NCBI RefSeq assembly: GCF_009907385.1
Contig: NZ_JAAATR010000027.1
Coordinates: 1 to 64,000, forward strand
Source of the DNA: Atlantibacter hermannii
GTDB lineage: Bacteria; Pseudomonadota; Gammaproteobacteria; Enterobacterales; Enterobacteriaceae
Length of the DNA stretch: 64,000 bases
Reading direction: 5' to 3'
The position numbers and the translations under genes are program-made. Position 1 is the first letter of the stretch; the number at the start of each line of letters is the position of its first letter. Below, one piece after another: positions 55,206 through 64,000 of the stretch. Under the pieces are notes generated by a model that made no database searches, was not told the origin of the DNA, and was given only the letters and a program-made list of their open reading frames with translations.

Positions 55206-55222
55206 GTTCGTCGGTTTGTCGT

Positions 55223-55783
55223 TTAGCGTCGGCCCTGTGCGCGTAGCCACTCGCGCACCAGGAACAGCGCGCTGACGTTACGCGCCTCGTTGAAATCCGG
55301 ATCGTCCAGCAGCGTCATCATATCCTTCAGCGGCCAGTGTACTTTTGGCAGCGGTTCCGGCTCATCCCCTTGCAGGGATTCCGGGTAAAGATTTTCCGCC
55401 ACCACGATATTCATTTTGCTGGAGAAGTAGGACGGCGCCATGGTCAGCTTTTTGAGGAACGTTAGCTGGTGCGCGCCAAAGCCCACCTCTTCTTTCAGTT
55501 CGCGGTTCGCAGCTTCAAACACCGTCTCGCCCGGATCGATCAGCCCCTTCGAAAAGCCCAGTTCGTAGGATTCAGTCCCCACCGCGTATTCCCGGATCAG
55601 CACCAGACTCTCGTCAATAATTGGCACGATCATCACCGCCTCACGTGTCGAGGGGCGCATCCGCTCGTAAACCCGACGCACGCCGTTGCTGAACTCCAGA
55701 TCCACCGTTTCAACGTTAAAAAGGCGTGAACGGGCGACGGTTTCAACACGCAAAATAGTAGGCTTTTGTAATGGTTTACTCAT
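55223..55783 (-). CDS. nudE: NudE, ADP compounds hydrolase
   Basis: 186 aa from the ATG at 55781-55783 (MSKPLQKPTILRVETVARSR), the E. coli length. The Nudix box GLIDPGETVFEAANRELKEE plus VGF (about residues 80-102) is complete. It hydrolyses ADP-ribose, Ap3A, NADH and related ADP compounds to AMP. Converges on mrcA and diverges from igaA. Confidence 0.96.
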   Translation of the reverse strand: MSKPLQKPTILRVETVARSRLFNVETVDLEFSNGVRRVYERMRPSTREAVMIVPIIDESLVLIREYAVGTESYELGFSKGLIDPGETVFEAANRELKEEVGFGAHQLTFLKKLTMAPSYFSSKMNIVVAENLYPESLQGDEPEPLPKVHWPLKDMMTLLDDPDFNEARNVSALFLVREWLRAQGRR

Positions 55784-56103
55784 CGTCAGGAGAATGAAAT
55801 AAGGAGAATGGCAATATTGTGCGATATCCAACACAGTTTGACCAATGTTAATTGTTTGTTATTTACACTTTTGGCATTTTCCTGGAGGCTCAGCCAGATA
55901 AGGGATATCGCCGGGTTTGAAATCCTGCTAAGAATTTGCTGATAATTCAGCGGTTCTATTGCTGCTATTCTGAATCGTCGCGGTGGCGCCTGCAAAACAA
56001 GCCATTTGCGCTACAGTCGTCGATAAATACTCACTGGCAACAATTTTTGTTACAGTTCACCTTCGCGCGTGGAATTGAAGAATTTTTTGGTTATGGGGAA
56101 CGC
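55784..56103. promoter_or_regulatory. Divergent nudE/igaA control region
   Basis: 320 bp without a gene. AT-rich near nudE; the igaA side ends in GGGGAACGC before the ATG. An open frame extends in from igaA (from 55936) but shows no conserved protein sequence. No regulator site was recognised. Confidence 0.45.
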
Positions 56104-58242
56104 ATGGGCACCTTATTGACGGTAGTAGTGACGGTGCTGGTTATAGGGATAGCGGTCGGTTTGATTTTCAGGCATCGCCTGGGGCAACGCCGTGCGCTGC
56201 CGTTGCTGCAAGCCTTCGCTGGCGCGGCCACCCGCAAGCTGACGCCGGAAGAGCGCAGCGCCGTTGAAAGCTATCTTGAATCCCTGAACCGTACGGAAAA
56301 TGCACCCGCCCCGACCGGCTCCAGCAAGTCGCCCGGCACGCTGACGCTGACGCCGCAGAGCAATACCGTGTATGCGGTAACGCGGGCGATCACCCGCTAT
56401 GGCTTATCTACCGACGATCCCAATAAATGGCGTTACTACCTCGATTCGGTGGAAGTCCATTTGCCGCCGTTCTGGGAGCAGTACATCACCGACGATAATA
56501 ACGTCGAATTTATCCGCACCGAAACGCGCCCGCTGGTCATTTCGCTGAATGGCCACACGCTGCTGAACTCTCATCAGGATACTGGCAGCTACGCCCTCGA
56601 ACGCGTTACCGGCACCCAGGCGTCCATTCGCGGCGAAGAAAGCGAGCAGATCGAGTTGCTGAATATTCGCCAGGAAACCCGTGAAGAGTATGCCCTGAGC
56701 CGCCCGGATGGACTGCGTGAAGCCCTGCTGATTGGCGTCTCGTTCTTTTTCTTTTTTAGCTGTCTGGTGGCACCGGAAGTATTAATTCCCTGGCTCGCCG
56801 GAGGCGGTGTTTTGCTTCTGGCCGCCGGTTTATGGGGATTATTCGCGCCGCCCGCCAAAAATACTCTGCGAGAAATTCATTGCCTGCGCGGTACGCCAAA
56901 GCGCTGGGGCTTATTCGGCGAATCCGATCAGGAGCAGATCAATAATATTTCGTTGGGCATCGTTGATTTAGTGTACCCGCCGCACTGGCAGCCGTTCACC
57001 CATTACGATTTAGGCCAGAAAACGGATATCGATATTTATCTCGATCGCCGCGTCGTTCGTCAGGGGCGCTTTTTATCGCTTCATGAAGAGGTAAAAAATT
57101 TCCCGCTGCAACACTGGCTACGTAGCCTGGTGTTAAGCGCCACTGCATTTCTGGTGCTGATGATGCTGCTGTTCTGGGTGCCGCTGGATATGCCGATCAA
57201 ACTTACCGTCTCCTGGCTGAAGGGCGCGCAGACGGTTGAGGCCACCAGCGTAGAGCAGTTGCAAAAATCAGGCTTAAAAGTGGGCGACACCCTGAAAGTG
57301 ACAGGCACCGGTATGTGTAACATCCACGTTCCCGGCACCTACTCGCCGCGTCAGAATTACCCGTTTATGCCGTTCGATTGCTCGCAGATTATCTGGAACT
57401 CCGCGCGACCACTGCCGCTGCCTGAATCGGAGATCGTTAATAACGCCACGGCGCTGACTGAGGCGGTTAACCGCCAGCTTCACCCGCAGGAAAGTGATTC
57501 CAAAGTTAATCCGCAGTTGCGTTCCGCCATCCAGAAGTCCGGCATGGTGTTGCTGGATGATTTCGCCGAAATCGTGCTGAAAACGCAGGCGCTGTGTACC
57601 GCAGACGATGAGTGCATCCGGCTGAAAAATGCTTTGATCAACCTTGGCAACACCAAAGACTGGGAAGCGCTGGTTAAGCGCGCCAGCAGCGGAAAACTCG
57701 ATGGCGTGAATGTGCTGTTGCGTCCGGTAAGCGCCGAATCGCTGGATAACCTGGTGACCACCTCGACGGCGCCGTTCTTTATTCGTGAAACTAACCGCGC
57801 GGCCCAGTCGCTGAACAGCCCGGCTCCCGGCGGCTTTATGATTATCAGTGAAGAAGGCGGTGATTTAGTCGATCAGCCGCTGCCGCCGATGTCGCTCTAC
57901 GATTATCCAGCCCATCAGCAGTGGAACGAATTCCAGCGGCTGGCGGAGATGCTGATGCAGACGCCGTTCCACGCCGAAGGGGTGATTACCAGTATCCGCA
58001 CCGACGCCAACGGTACTGAGCATGTTTCGCTGCACCGCATCCCGGACAGCGCCGGTTTATGGCGCTATATCAGCACTACCCTGCTGCTGTTGGCCATGAT
58101 CGTTTGTACCCTGTACAACGGCGTGCAGGCAATCCGCCGCTGGCAGCGCCAGCGCTCGCGGCTGGCAGACATTCAGCAGTATTACGCCAGTTGCTTCAAC
58201 CAGGAGCTGGTTCCCACCACCGAGGTGCAGCATCTCCCCTGA
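56104..58242 (+). CDS. igaA: IgaA/YrfF, negative regulator of the Rcs phosphorelay
   Basis: 712 aa from the ATG at 56104-56106 (MGTLLTVVVTVLVIGIAVGL), close to E. coli YrfF (711). Five membrane segments: about 3-22, two around 205-250, one near 340-365, and one at about 650-675. Large cytoplasmic loops lie between the first segments and a long periplasmic domain between the last two, with cysteines in GTGMCNIH and FDCSQII. It restrains RcsC/RcsD and is essential in many enterobacteria when Rcs is intact. Followed by yrfG-hslR-hslO. Confidence 0.94.
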   Translation: MGTLLTVVVTVLVIGIAVGLIFRHRLGQRRALPLLQAFAGAATRKLTPEERSAVESYLESLNRTENAPAPTGSSKSPGTLTLTPQSNTVYAVTRAITRYGLSTDDPNKWRYYLDSVEVHLPPFWEQYITDDNNVEFIRTETRPLVISLNGHTLLNSHQDTGSYALERVTGTQASIRGEESEQIELLNIRQETREEYALSRPDGLREALLIGVSFFFFFSCLVAPEVLIPWLAGGGVLLLAAGLWGLFAPPAKNTLREIHCLRGTPKRWGLFGESDQEQINNISLGIVDLVYPPHWQPFTHYDLGQKTDIDIYLDRRVVRQGRFLSLHEEVKNFPLQHWLRSLVLSATAFLVLMMLLFWVPLDMPIKLTVSWLKGAQTVEATSVEQLQKSGLKVGDTLKVTGTGMCNIHVPGTYSPRQNYPFMPFDCSQIIWNSARPLPLPESEIVNNATALTEAVNRQLHPQESDSKVNPQLRSAIQKSGMVLLDDFAEIVLKTQALCTADDECIRLKNALINLGNTKDWEALVKRASSGKLDGVNVLLRPVSAESLDNLVTTSTAPFFIRETNRAAQSLNSPAPGGFMIISEEGGDLVDQPLPPMSLYDYPAHQQWNEFQRLAEMLMQTPFHAEGVITSIRTDANGTEHVSLHRIPDSAGLWRYISTTLLLLAMIVCTLYNGVQAIRRWQRQRSRLADIQQYYASCFNQELVPTTEVQHLP

Positions 58243-58304
58243 GTAAAACGTGGCGACGGGTTTATGCTACCCTGTCGTCACTTTTTTATAGGGTGAGATG
58301 ACTC

Positions 58305-59018
58305 ATGCATGTAGATATCGCCTGGCCGGATGTGGATACCGTGTTACTGGACATGGACGGCACCCTGTTGGATTTAGCGTTCGATAACCATTTCTGGCAG
58401 CAGTTGGTGCCAGAAACCTTAAGCGAGCTGCGCGGTATTACGCTGGACGAGGCGCATCAGTATATTCGCCAGGAATATCACGCGGTCCAGCATACGCTAA
58501 ACTGGTACTGTCTGGATTACTGGAGCGAGCGGCTTGGCCTCGATATCTGTGCGATGACCACACAGCAAGGCCCACGCGCGATACTGCGCGACGATACGGT
58601 GCCTTTTCTGGATGCGCTCAAAGCCTGCGGCAAGCGCCGAATTCTGCTGACCAACGCCCATCCCCATAATCTGGCGGTGAAGCTGGAATACACAGGCCTG
58701 GCTTCGCACCTTGATTTATTACTTTCCACCCACACATTTGGATATCCGAAAGAGGATCAGCGCTTGTGGGAAGCCGTCAGAGCCCATACCGGGCTGGATC
58801 CGGCGCGAACGCTGTTTATTGACGACAGCGAACCGATTCTGGATGCGGCGGCGCAGTTTGGCATTCGCTACTGCCTCGGCGTCACCAATCCGGATTCTGG
58901 CGTGGCGGAGAAAGCGTATCAGCGCCACGCCGCGCTCAATGACTACCGTCGGTTAATCCCCGCGTTGCACCCTCACTGCAAAACAGGTGACGACCATGAA
59001 AGAGAAAGCGCCGTCTGA
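58305..59018 (+). CDS. yrfG: YrfG, HAD-family 5'-nucleotidase-like phosphatase
   Basis: 237 aa. HAD motifs: LLDMDGTLLDL with Asp16 and Asp18, LLTNAHPHN, YPKEDQRLW and FIDDSEPILDAA. In E. coli it is a GMP/IMP phosphatase by in vitro screens. The E. coli protein stops at about 222 aa; here the reading frame continues 15 residues (HPHCKTGDDHERESAV) and runs 23 bp into hslR, covering its ribosome-binding site. Confidence 0.94.
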   Translation: MHVDIAWPDVDTVLLDMDGTLLDLAFDNHFWQQLVPETLSELRGITLDEAHQYIRQEYHAVQHTLNWYCLDYWSERLGLDICAMTTQQGPRAILRDDTVPFLDALKACGKRRILLTNAHPHNLAVKLEYTGLASHLDLLLSTHTFGYPKEDQRLWEAVRAHTGLDPARTLFIDDSEPILDAAAQFGIRYCLGVTNPDSGVAEKAYQRHAALNDYRRLIPALHPHCKTGDDHERESAV

Positions 59019-59397
59019 GGTACGCCTGGACAAATGGTTATGGGCGGCCCGTTTTTATAAAACCCGCGCGCTGGCGCGTGAAATGATTGAAGGCGGAAAG
59101 GTGCATTACAACGGACAACGCACCCGCCCCAGCAAAAATGTGGAACTGAACGCGGAGATTGTTCTGCGTCAGGGCAACGATCAGCGCACCGTTATCGTAA
59201 AAACGATTACCGATCAGCGTCGCCCGGCGAGCGAAGCCGTGCTGCTGTACGAAGAGACGGCGCAGAGTGTGGAAAACCGCGAAAAGCTGGCCCTTGCCCG
59301 CAAAATGAATGCGCTCACGATGCCGCATCCGGAACGCCGCCCGGATAAGAAAGAGCGTCGTGATTTGATAAAATTTAAATACGGTGACGACGAATAA
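58996..59397 (+). CDS. hslR: HslR (Hsp15), ribosome-associated heat-shock protein
   Basis: 133 aa from the ATG at 58996-58998, the E. coli length (a GTG three codons earlier is also in frame). An S4 RNA-binding domain lies at residues about 8-70 (VRLDKWLWAARFYKTRALAR, then IEGGKVHYNGQR). The C-terminus is basic. Hsp15 binds 50S subunits carrying a stalled nascent chain and helps recycle them. The start lies inside the yrfG 3' end, and hslO follows by 24 bp. Confidence 0.96.
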   Translation: MKEKAPSEVRLDKWLWAARFYKTRALAREMIEGGKVHYNGQRTRPSKNVELNAEIVLRQGNDQRTVIVKTITDQRRPASEAVLLYEETAQSVENREKLALARKMNALTMPHPERRPDKKERRDLIKFKYGDDE

Positions 59398-59421
59398 CCG
59401 TCGCCCGCAAGAGAGAACATT

Positions 59422-60300
59422 ATGGCTCAACACGACCAATTACATCGCTATCTGTTTGAAAATTATGCCGTGCGCGGCGAACTGGTTACCGTTTCAGAAA
59501 CCTGGAAGCAGATTCTGGAAAATCACGACTATCCTCAGCCGGTAAAAAACGTGCTGGGCGAGCTGCTGGTAGCCACCAGCCTGCTCACCGCCACACTGAA
59601 GTTCGCGGGCGATATCACCGTACAGCTGCAGGGCGATGGACCGATGACTCTGGCCGTCATCAACGGCAATAACGAGCAGCAAATGCGCGGCGTCGCGCGC
59701 GTTCAGGGCGACGTACCGGCAGATGCGTCTCTGAAAACTCTGGTAGGCAACGGCTATCTGGTGATCACCATTACCCCTGCCGAAGGCGAGCGCTATCAGG
59801 GCGTGGTCGGTCTGGAAGGCGATACCCTGGCGGAATGCCTGGAAGATTACTTCTTACGCTCCGAACAGCTGCCGACGCGTTTGTTTATTCGCACCGGCGA
59901 CGTAGACGGCCAGCCTGCGGCGGGCGGTATGCTGCTCCAGGTTCTGCCTGCGCAGAATGCCCAGGCGGACGATTTCAATCACCTGGCGACGCTGACCGAA
60001 ACCATCAAAGCGGAAGAGCTGTTTACCTTACCGGCCAACGATGTGCTGTGGCGTCTGTATCACGAAGAAGAAGTGACGCTTTACGATCCGCAGGATGTGG
60101 AATTTAAATGCACCTGCTCACGCGAACGCTGCGCTGGCGCGCTGAAAACCCTGCCGGATGAAGAGATTGAAACTATTCTGGCGGAAGACGGCGAGATCGA
60201 CATGCACTGCGATTACTGCGGTACGCACTATCTGTTTGATGCCATGGATATCGCTGCGATCCGCAATAACGCCTCACCAGCGGATCCGCAAATCCACTAA
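59422..60300 (+). CDS. hslO: HslO (Hsp33), redox-regulated chaperone
   Basis: 292 aa. The zinc redox switch is complete: Cys230 and Cys232 (CTCSRERC, with a further Cys237) and Cys263 and Cys266 (CDYCG). Oxidation together with unfolding releases zinc and activates holdase function during bleach or heat-peroxide stress. Last gene of yrfG-hslR-hslO; a GC-rich hairpin follows 9 bp after the stop. Confidence 0.97.
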   Translation: MAQHDQLHRYLFENYAVRGELVTVSETWKQILENHDYPQPVKNVLGELLVATSLLTATLKFAGDITVQLQGDGPMTLAVINGNNEQQMRGVARVQGDVPADASLKTLVGNGYLVITITPAEGERYQGVVGLEGDTLAECLEDYFLRSEQLPTRLFIRTGDVDGQPAAGGMLLQVLPAQNAQADDFNHLATLTETIKAEELFTLPANDVLWRLYHEEEVTLYDPQDVEFKCTCSRERCAGALKTLPDEEIETILAEDGEIDMHCDYCGTHYLFDAMDIAAIRNNASPADPQIH

Positions 60301-60309
60301 AACCGCTTT

Positions 60310-60333
60310 GAGCGCCTGCAACATCAGGCGCTC
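60310..60333 (+). terminator. Hairpin terminator of hslO
   Basis: Perfect 9-bp stem GAGCGCCTG/CAGGCGCTC with a CAACAT loop, followed by a weak T-run (GCTATTTTCT). Confidence 0.75.
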
Positions 60334-60524
60334 GCTATTTTCTACTCCCCTGCCCCCTGATTGCAAAATCGATTCGTCCATAAAAACACCATTATCTTTC
60401 ATAAAATTTACCTTTAAGAAAGCGCTTACACTCACAAATTGTCATATTACCGCTTCCGTTCATTAACATAATCAGAACATTTTCCTCTTTCCGTTATACA
60501 CTCCTCCGCTACTCTATCCCGCGT

Positions 60525-60540
60525 CGTGAGCTGAATCACA
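60525..60540 (+). promoter_or_regulatory. CRP site upstream of pckA
   Basis: CGTGA-GCTGAA-TCACA, one mismatch to the consensus in the left half, centred about 124 bp before the pckA ATG. It fits catabolite control of gluconeogenesis. Confidence 0.75.
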
Positions 60541-60656
60541 GTATTTTCCGCTGTCTTAAAAGCGTCGATACGTAAATCTATGAAGCACGTCCCGGTTAAC
60601 AAGTTACAAACAACCCTACAATTTCAGGCAGTACAAATTGGCTAAGGAGAAGTGAT

Positions 60657-62276
60657 ATGCGCGTGAAAGGTTTAACCCCGCAAGAACTCAAGGCTTATGG
60701 TATTAACGACGCCCAGGACGTGGTCTACAACCCTGATTACGATACGCTTTATCGCGAAGAGCTTAACCCGGAACTGGAAGGCTACGAGCGCGGCGTATTA
60801 ACTAATCTGGGAGCCGTTGCAGTCGATACAGGCATCTTTACCGGCCGTTCGCCGAAAGATAAATATATCGTCCGCGATGACACAACACGTGACACGCTGT
60901 GGTGGGCGGATAATGGCAAGGGAAAAAATGACAACAAGCCGTTGTCGCCTGAAACCTGGCAACATCTCAAGGGGTTAGTCACCCGCCAGCTCTCCGGTAA
61001 GCGCTTGTTTATCATTGATGCTTTCTGCGGTGCCAATGCCGACACCCGTCTTTCGGTGCGTTTTATCACCGAGGTGGCCTGGCAGGCGCACTTCGTCAAA
61101 AACATGTTTATCCGCCCTACTGATGAGGAGCTGGAGGGTTTCGAACCCGATTTCGTGGTGATGAATGGCGCGAAATGCACTAACCCTGACTGGAAAGCCC
61201 AGGGGCTGAATTCCGAGAACTTTGTCGCGTTCAACCTGACGGAGCGGATGCAGCTGATTGGCGGCACCTGGTACGGCGGCGAAATGAAAAAAGGGATGTT
61301 CTCGATCATGAACTACCTGCTGCCGCTGAAGGGCATCGCCTCAATGCACTGCTCGGCAAACGTGGGAGAAAAAGGCGATGTGGCGGTGTTCTTCGGCCTG
61401 TCCGGCACCGGTAAAACTACCCTCTCTACCGACCCGAAACGCCGTCTGATCGGCGACGATGAACACGGCTGGGACGACGATGGGGTGTTTAACTTCGAAG
61501 GCGGCTGCTACGCCAAAACGATCCGTCTTTCCGAAGAGGCGGAGCCGGATATCTATCACGCCATTCGTCGTGACGCACTGTTAGAGAACGTCACCGTAGG
61601 CGAAGACGGCGTGATTGATTTCGACGACGCCTCGAAAACCGAAAATACCCGCGTGTCGTACCCGATTTATCACATCGAAAACATCGTCAAGCCGGTTTCC
61701 AAAGCGGGCCACGCCACCAAGGTGATTTTCCTCACCGCGGACGCGTTTGGTGTGTTGCCGCCGGTATCGCGCCTGACCGCTAACCAGACTCAGTACCATT
61801 TCCTTTCCGGCTTTACCGCCAAACTGGCCGGTACCGAGCGCGGCGTGACTGAACCAACGCCGACCTTCTCCGCCTGCTTTGGCGCAGCGTTCCTGTCGCT
61901 GCATCCGACGCAGTACGCGGAAGTGCTGGTAAAACGTATGCAGGCCGCTGGCGCGCAGGCCTATCTGGTTAACACTGGCTGGAACGGCACCGGCAAGCGT
62001 ATTTCGATTAAAGATACCCGTGCGATTATCGACGCTATCCTCGATGGTTCGCTCGACGACGCCGAAACCTTTACGTTGCCGATGTTTAACCTGGCGATCC
62101 CCACCACGCTGCCGGGCGTCGATACCCATATTCTCGATCCACGTAATACTTACGCTTCACCGGAACAGTGGCAGGAAAAAGCCACCCAGTTGGCGAAGCT
62201 GTTTATCACCAACTTCGAGAAGTATACCGATACCCCAGCTGGCGCGGCGCTGATCGGCGCAGGACCGAAACTGTAA
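60657..62276 (+). CDS. pckA: Phosphoenolpyruvate carboxykinase (ATP)
   Basis: 539 aa, one residue shorter than E. coli. Converts oxaloacetate and ATP to phosphoenolpyruvate, the entry to gluconeogenesis. The P-loop is GLSGTGKTT (247-255), with the kinase-2 segment [20 protein letters not shown] and the substrate loop [10 protein letters not shown] (61-70). Preceded by a CRP site and followed by a strong terminator. Convergent with envZ. Confidence 0.98.
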   Translation: MRVKGLTPQELKAYGINDAQDVVYNPDYDTLYREELNPELEGYERGVLTNLGAVAVDTGIFTGRSPKDKYIVRDDTTRDTLWWADNGKGKNDNKPLSPETWQHLKGLVTRQLSGKRLFIIDAFCGANADTRLSVRFITEVAWQAHFVKNMFIRPTDEELEGFEPDFVVMNGAKCTNPDWKAQGLNSENFVAFNLTERMQLIGGTWYGGEMKKGMFSIMNYLLPLKGIASMHCSANVGEKGDVAVFFGLSGTGKTTLSTDPKRRLIGDDEHGWDDDGVFNFEGGCYAKTIRLSEEAEPDIYHAIRRDALLENVTVGEDGVIDFDDASKTENTRVSYPIYHIENIVKPVSKAGHATKVIFLTADAFGVLPPVSRLTANQTQYHFLSGFTAKLAGTERGVTEPTPTFSACFGAAFLSLHPTQYAEVLVKRMQAAGAQAYLVNTGWNGTGKRISIKDTRAIIDAILDGSLDDAETFTLPMFNLAIPTTLPGVDTHILDPRNTYASPEQWQEKATQLAKLFITNFEKYTDTPAGAALIGAGPKL

Positions 62277-62294
62277 GCCTGTGCGGCGCTAAAT

Positions 62295-62330
62295 AAAAAA
62301 CCACCCCGGGTGACCGAGGGTGGTTTTTTT
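62295..62330. terminator. Terminator between pckA and envZ
   Basis: 12-bp stem AAAAAACCACCC/GGGTGGTTTTTT topped by CGG/CCG, with A- and T-runs on either side. Suits both convergent transcripts. Confidence 0.9.
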
Positions 62331-62366
62331 ATGGCATGGTTTTTTATGGCAATAATTGGCCGGGAG

Positions 62367-64000
<1,634 letters not shown>

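Larger units (their letters stand above)
60301..60656. promoter_or_regulatory. hslO-pckA intergenic region
   Basis: 356 bp without a gene. It contains the hslO hairpin (60310-60333), an AT-rich middle, a CRP site (60525-60540) and the pckA leader with AAGGAGAAG before the ATG. No other gene or RNA was recognised. Confidence 0.6.

Noticed and set aside
60422..60445. TCACA near 60432 as a second CRP site for pckA
   Set aside because: The other half (AGCGC) does not match; the site at 60525-60540 is far better.

Overview
The window is core chromosome of an enterobacterium (Gammaproteobacteria, Enterobacteriaceae). Most proteins can be matched by eye to Escherichia/Salmonella counterparts, and their order is the familiar tufA-fusA-rpsGL ... 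crp ... nirBDC-cysG ... dam-damX-aroBK ... mrcA ... pckA-envZ-ompR stretch. Three differences from E. coli K-12, as I remember its map, argue against E. coli itself: a codA-type cytosine deaminase between tsgA and nirB, no yhfL after cysG, and the frl and yhfS-Z blocks in swapped order. I cannot fix the genus; relatives such as Enterobacter, Kosakonia, Citrobacter or Kluyvera are all possible. I saw no rRNA, tRNA, insertion sequence, prophage or CRISPR array. Coding density is about 90 percent.

Layout. Positions 1-3.4 kb hold the str operon (minus strand: rpsL, rpsG, fusA, start of tufA) with a clear sigma-70 promoter. 3.4-5.2 kb: tusBCD (tRNA 2-thiouridine sulfur relay) and yheO. 5.4-7.7 kb: the peptidyl-prolyl isomerases FkpA and SlyD, plus slyX and yheV. 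7.7-10 kb: the KefB/KefG glutathione-gated K+ efflux system. 10.2-14.8 kb: ABC-F protein YheS, then yheT, yheU, prkB and yhfA. 15-18 kb: crp and the membrane protein yhfK. 17.9-20.6 kb: yhfG-fic-pabA-argD, a toxin-antitoxin-like pair joined to folate and arginine genes, with a double ArgR box before argD. 20.7-24 kb: ppiA, tsgA, codA. 24.1-29.5 kb: NADH nitrite reductase nirBD, nitrite channel nirC and siroheme synthase cysG, behind an FNR site and a NarL/NarP 7-2-7 site.

29.5-42.4 kb is the accessory part. The eight-gene yhfZYXWVUTS operon (minus strand) has no settled pathway. It diverges from frlABCD-frlR, the fructoselysine/psicoselysine utilisation genes. The 444-bp region between them is full of inverted repeats. 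An exact 16-bp AT-rich near-palindrome occurs both upstream of yhfZ and again in front of yhfX, which suggests one regulator acting on two promoters.

42.4-49 kb: trpS, gph, rpe, dam, damX, aroB, aroK, overlapping or closely packed. 49.1-52.5 kb: hofMNOPQ, the pilus/DNA-uptake assembly genes, diverging from mrcA (PBP1A). 55.2-60.3 kb: nudE, igaA (Rcs brake), yrfG, hslR, hslO (Hsp33). 60.6-64 kb: pckA with a CRP site, envZ, and the 3' part of ompR cut by the window edge.

The strongest candidate for an undescribed system is the yhfS-Z cluster: a transporter, a phosphotriesterase/lactonase-like hydrolase, a phosphopentomutase-like enzyme, two PLP enzymes of different folds, a small unknown protein, a stand-alone PRD-like protein and a GntR-like regulator. 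The genes are known from E. coli, but to my knowledge the substrate is not.
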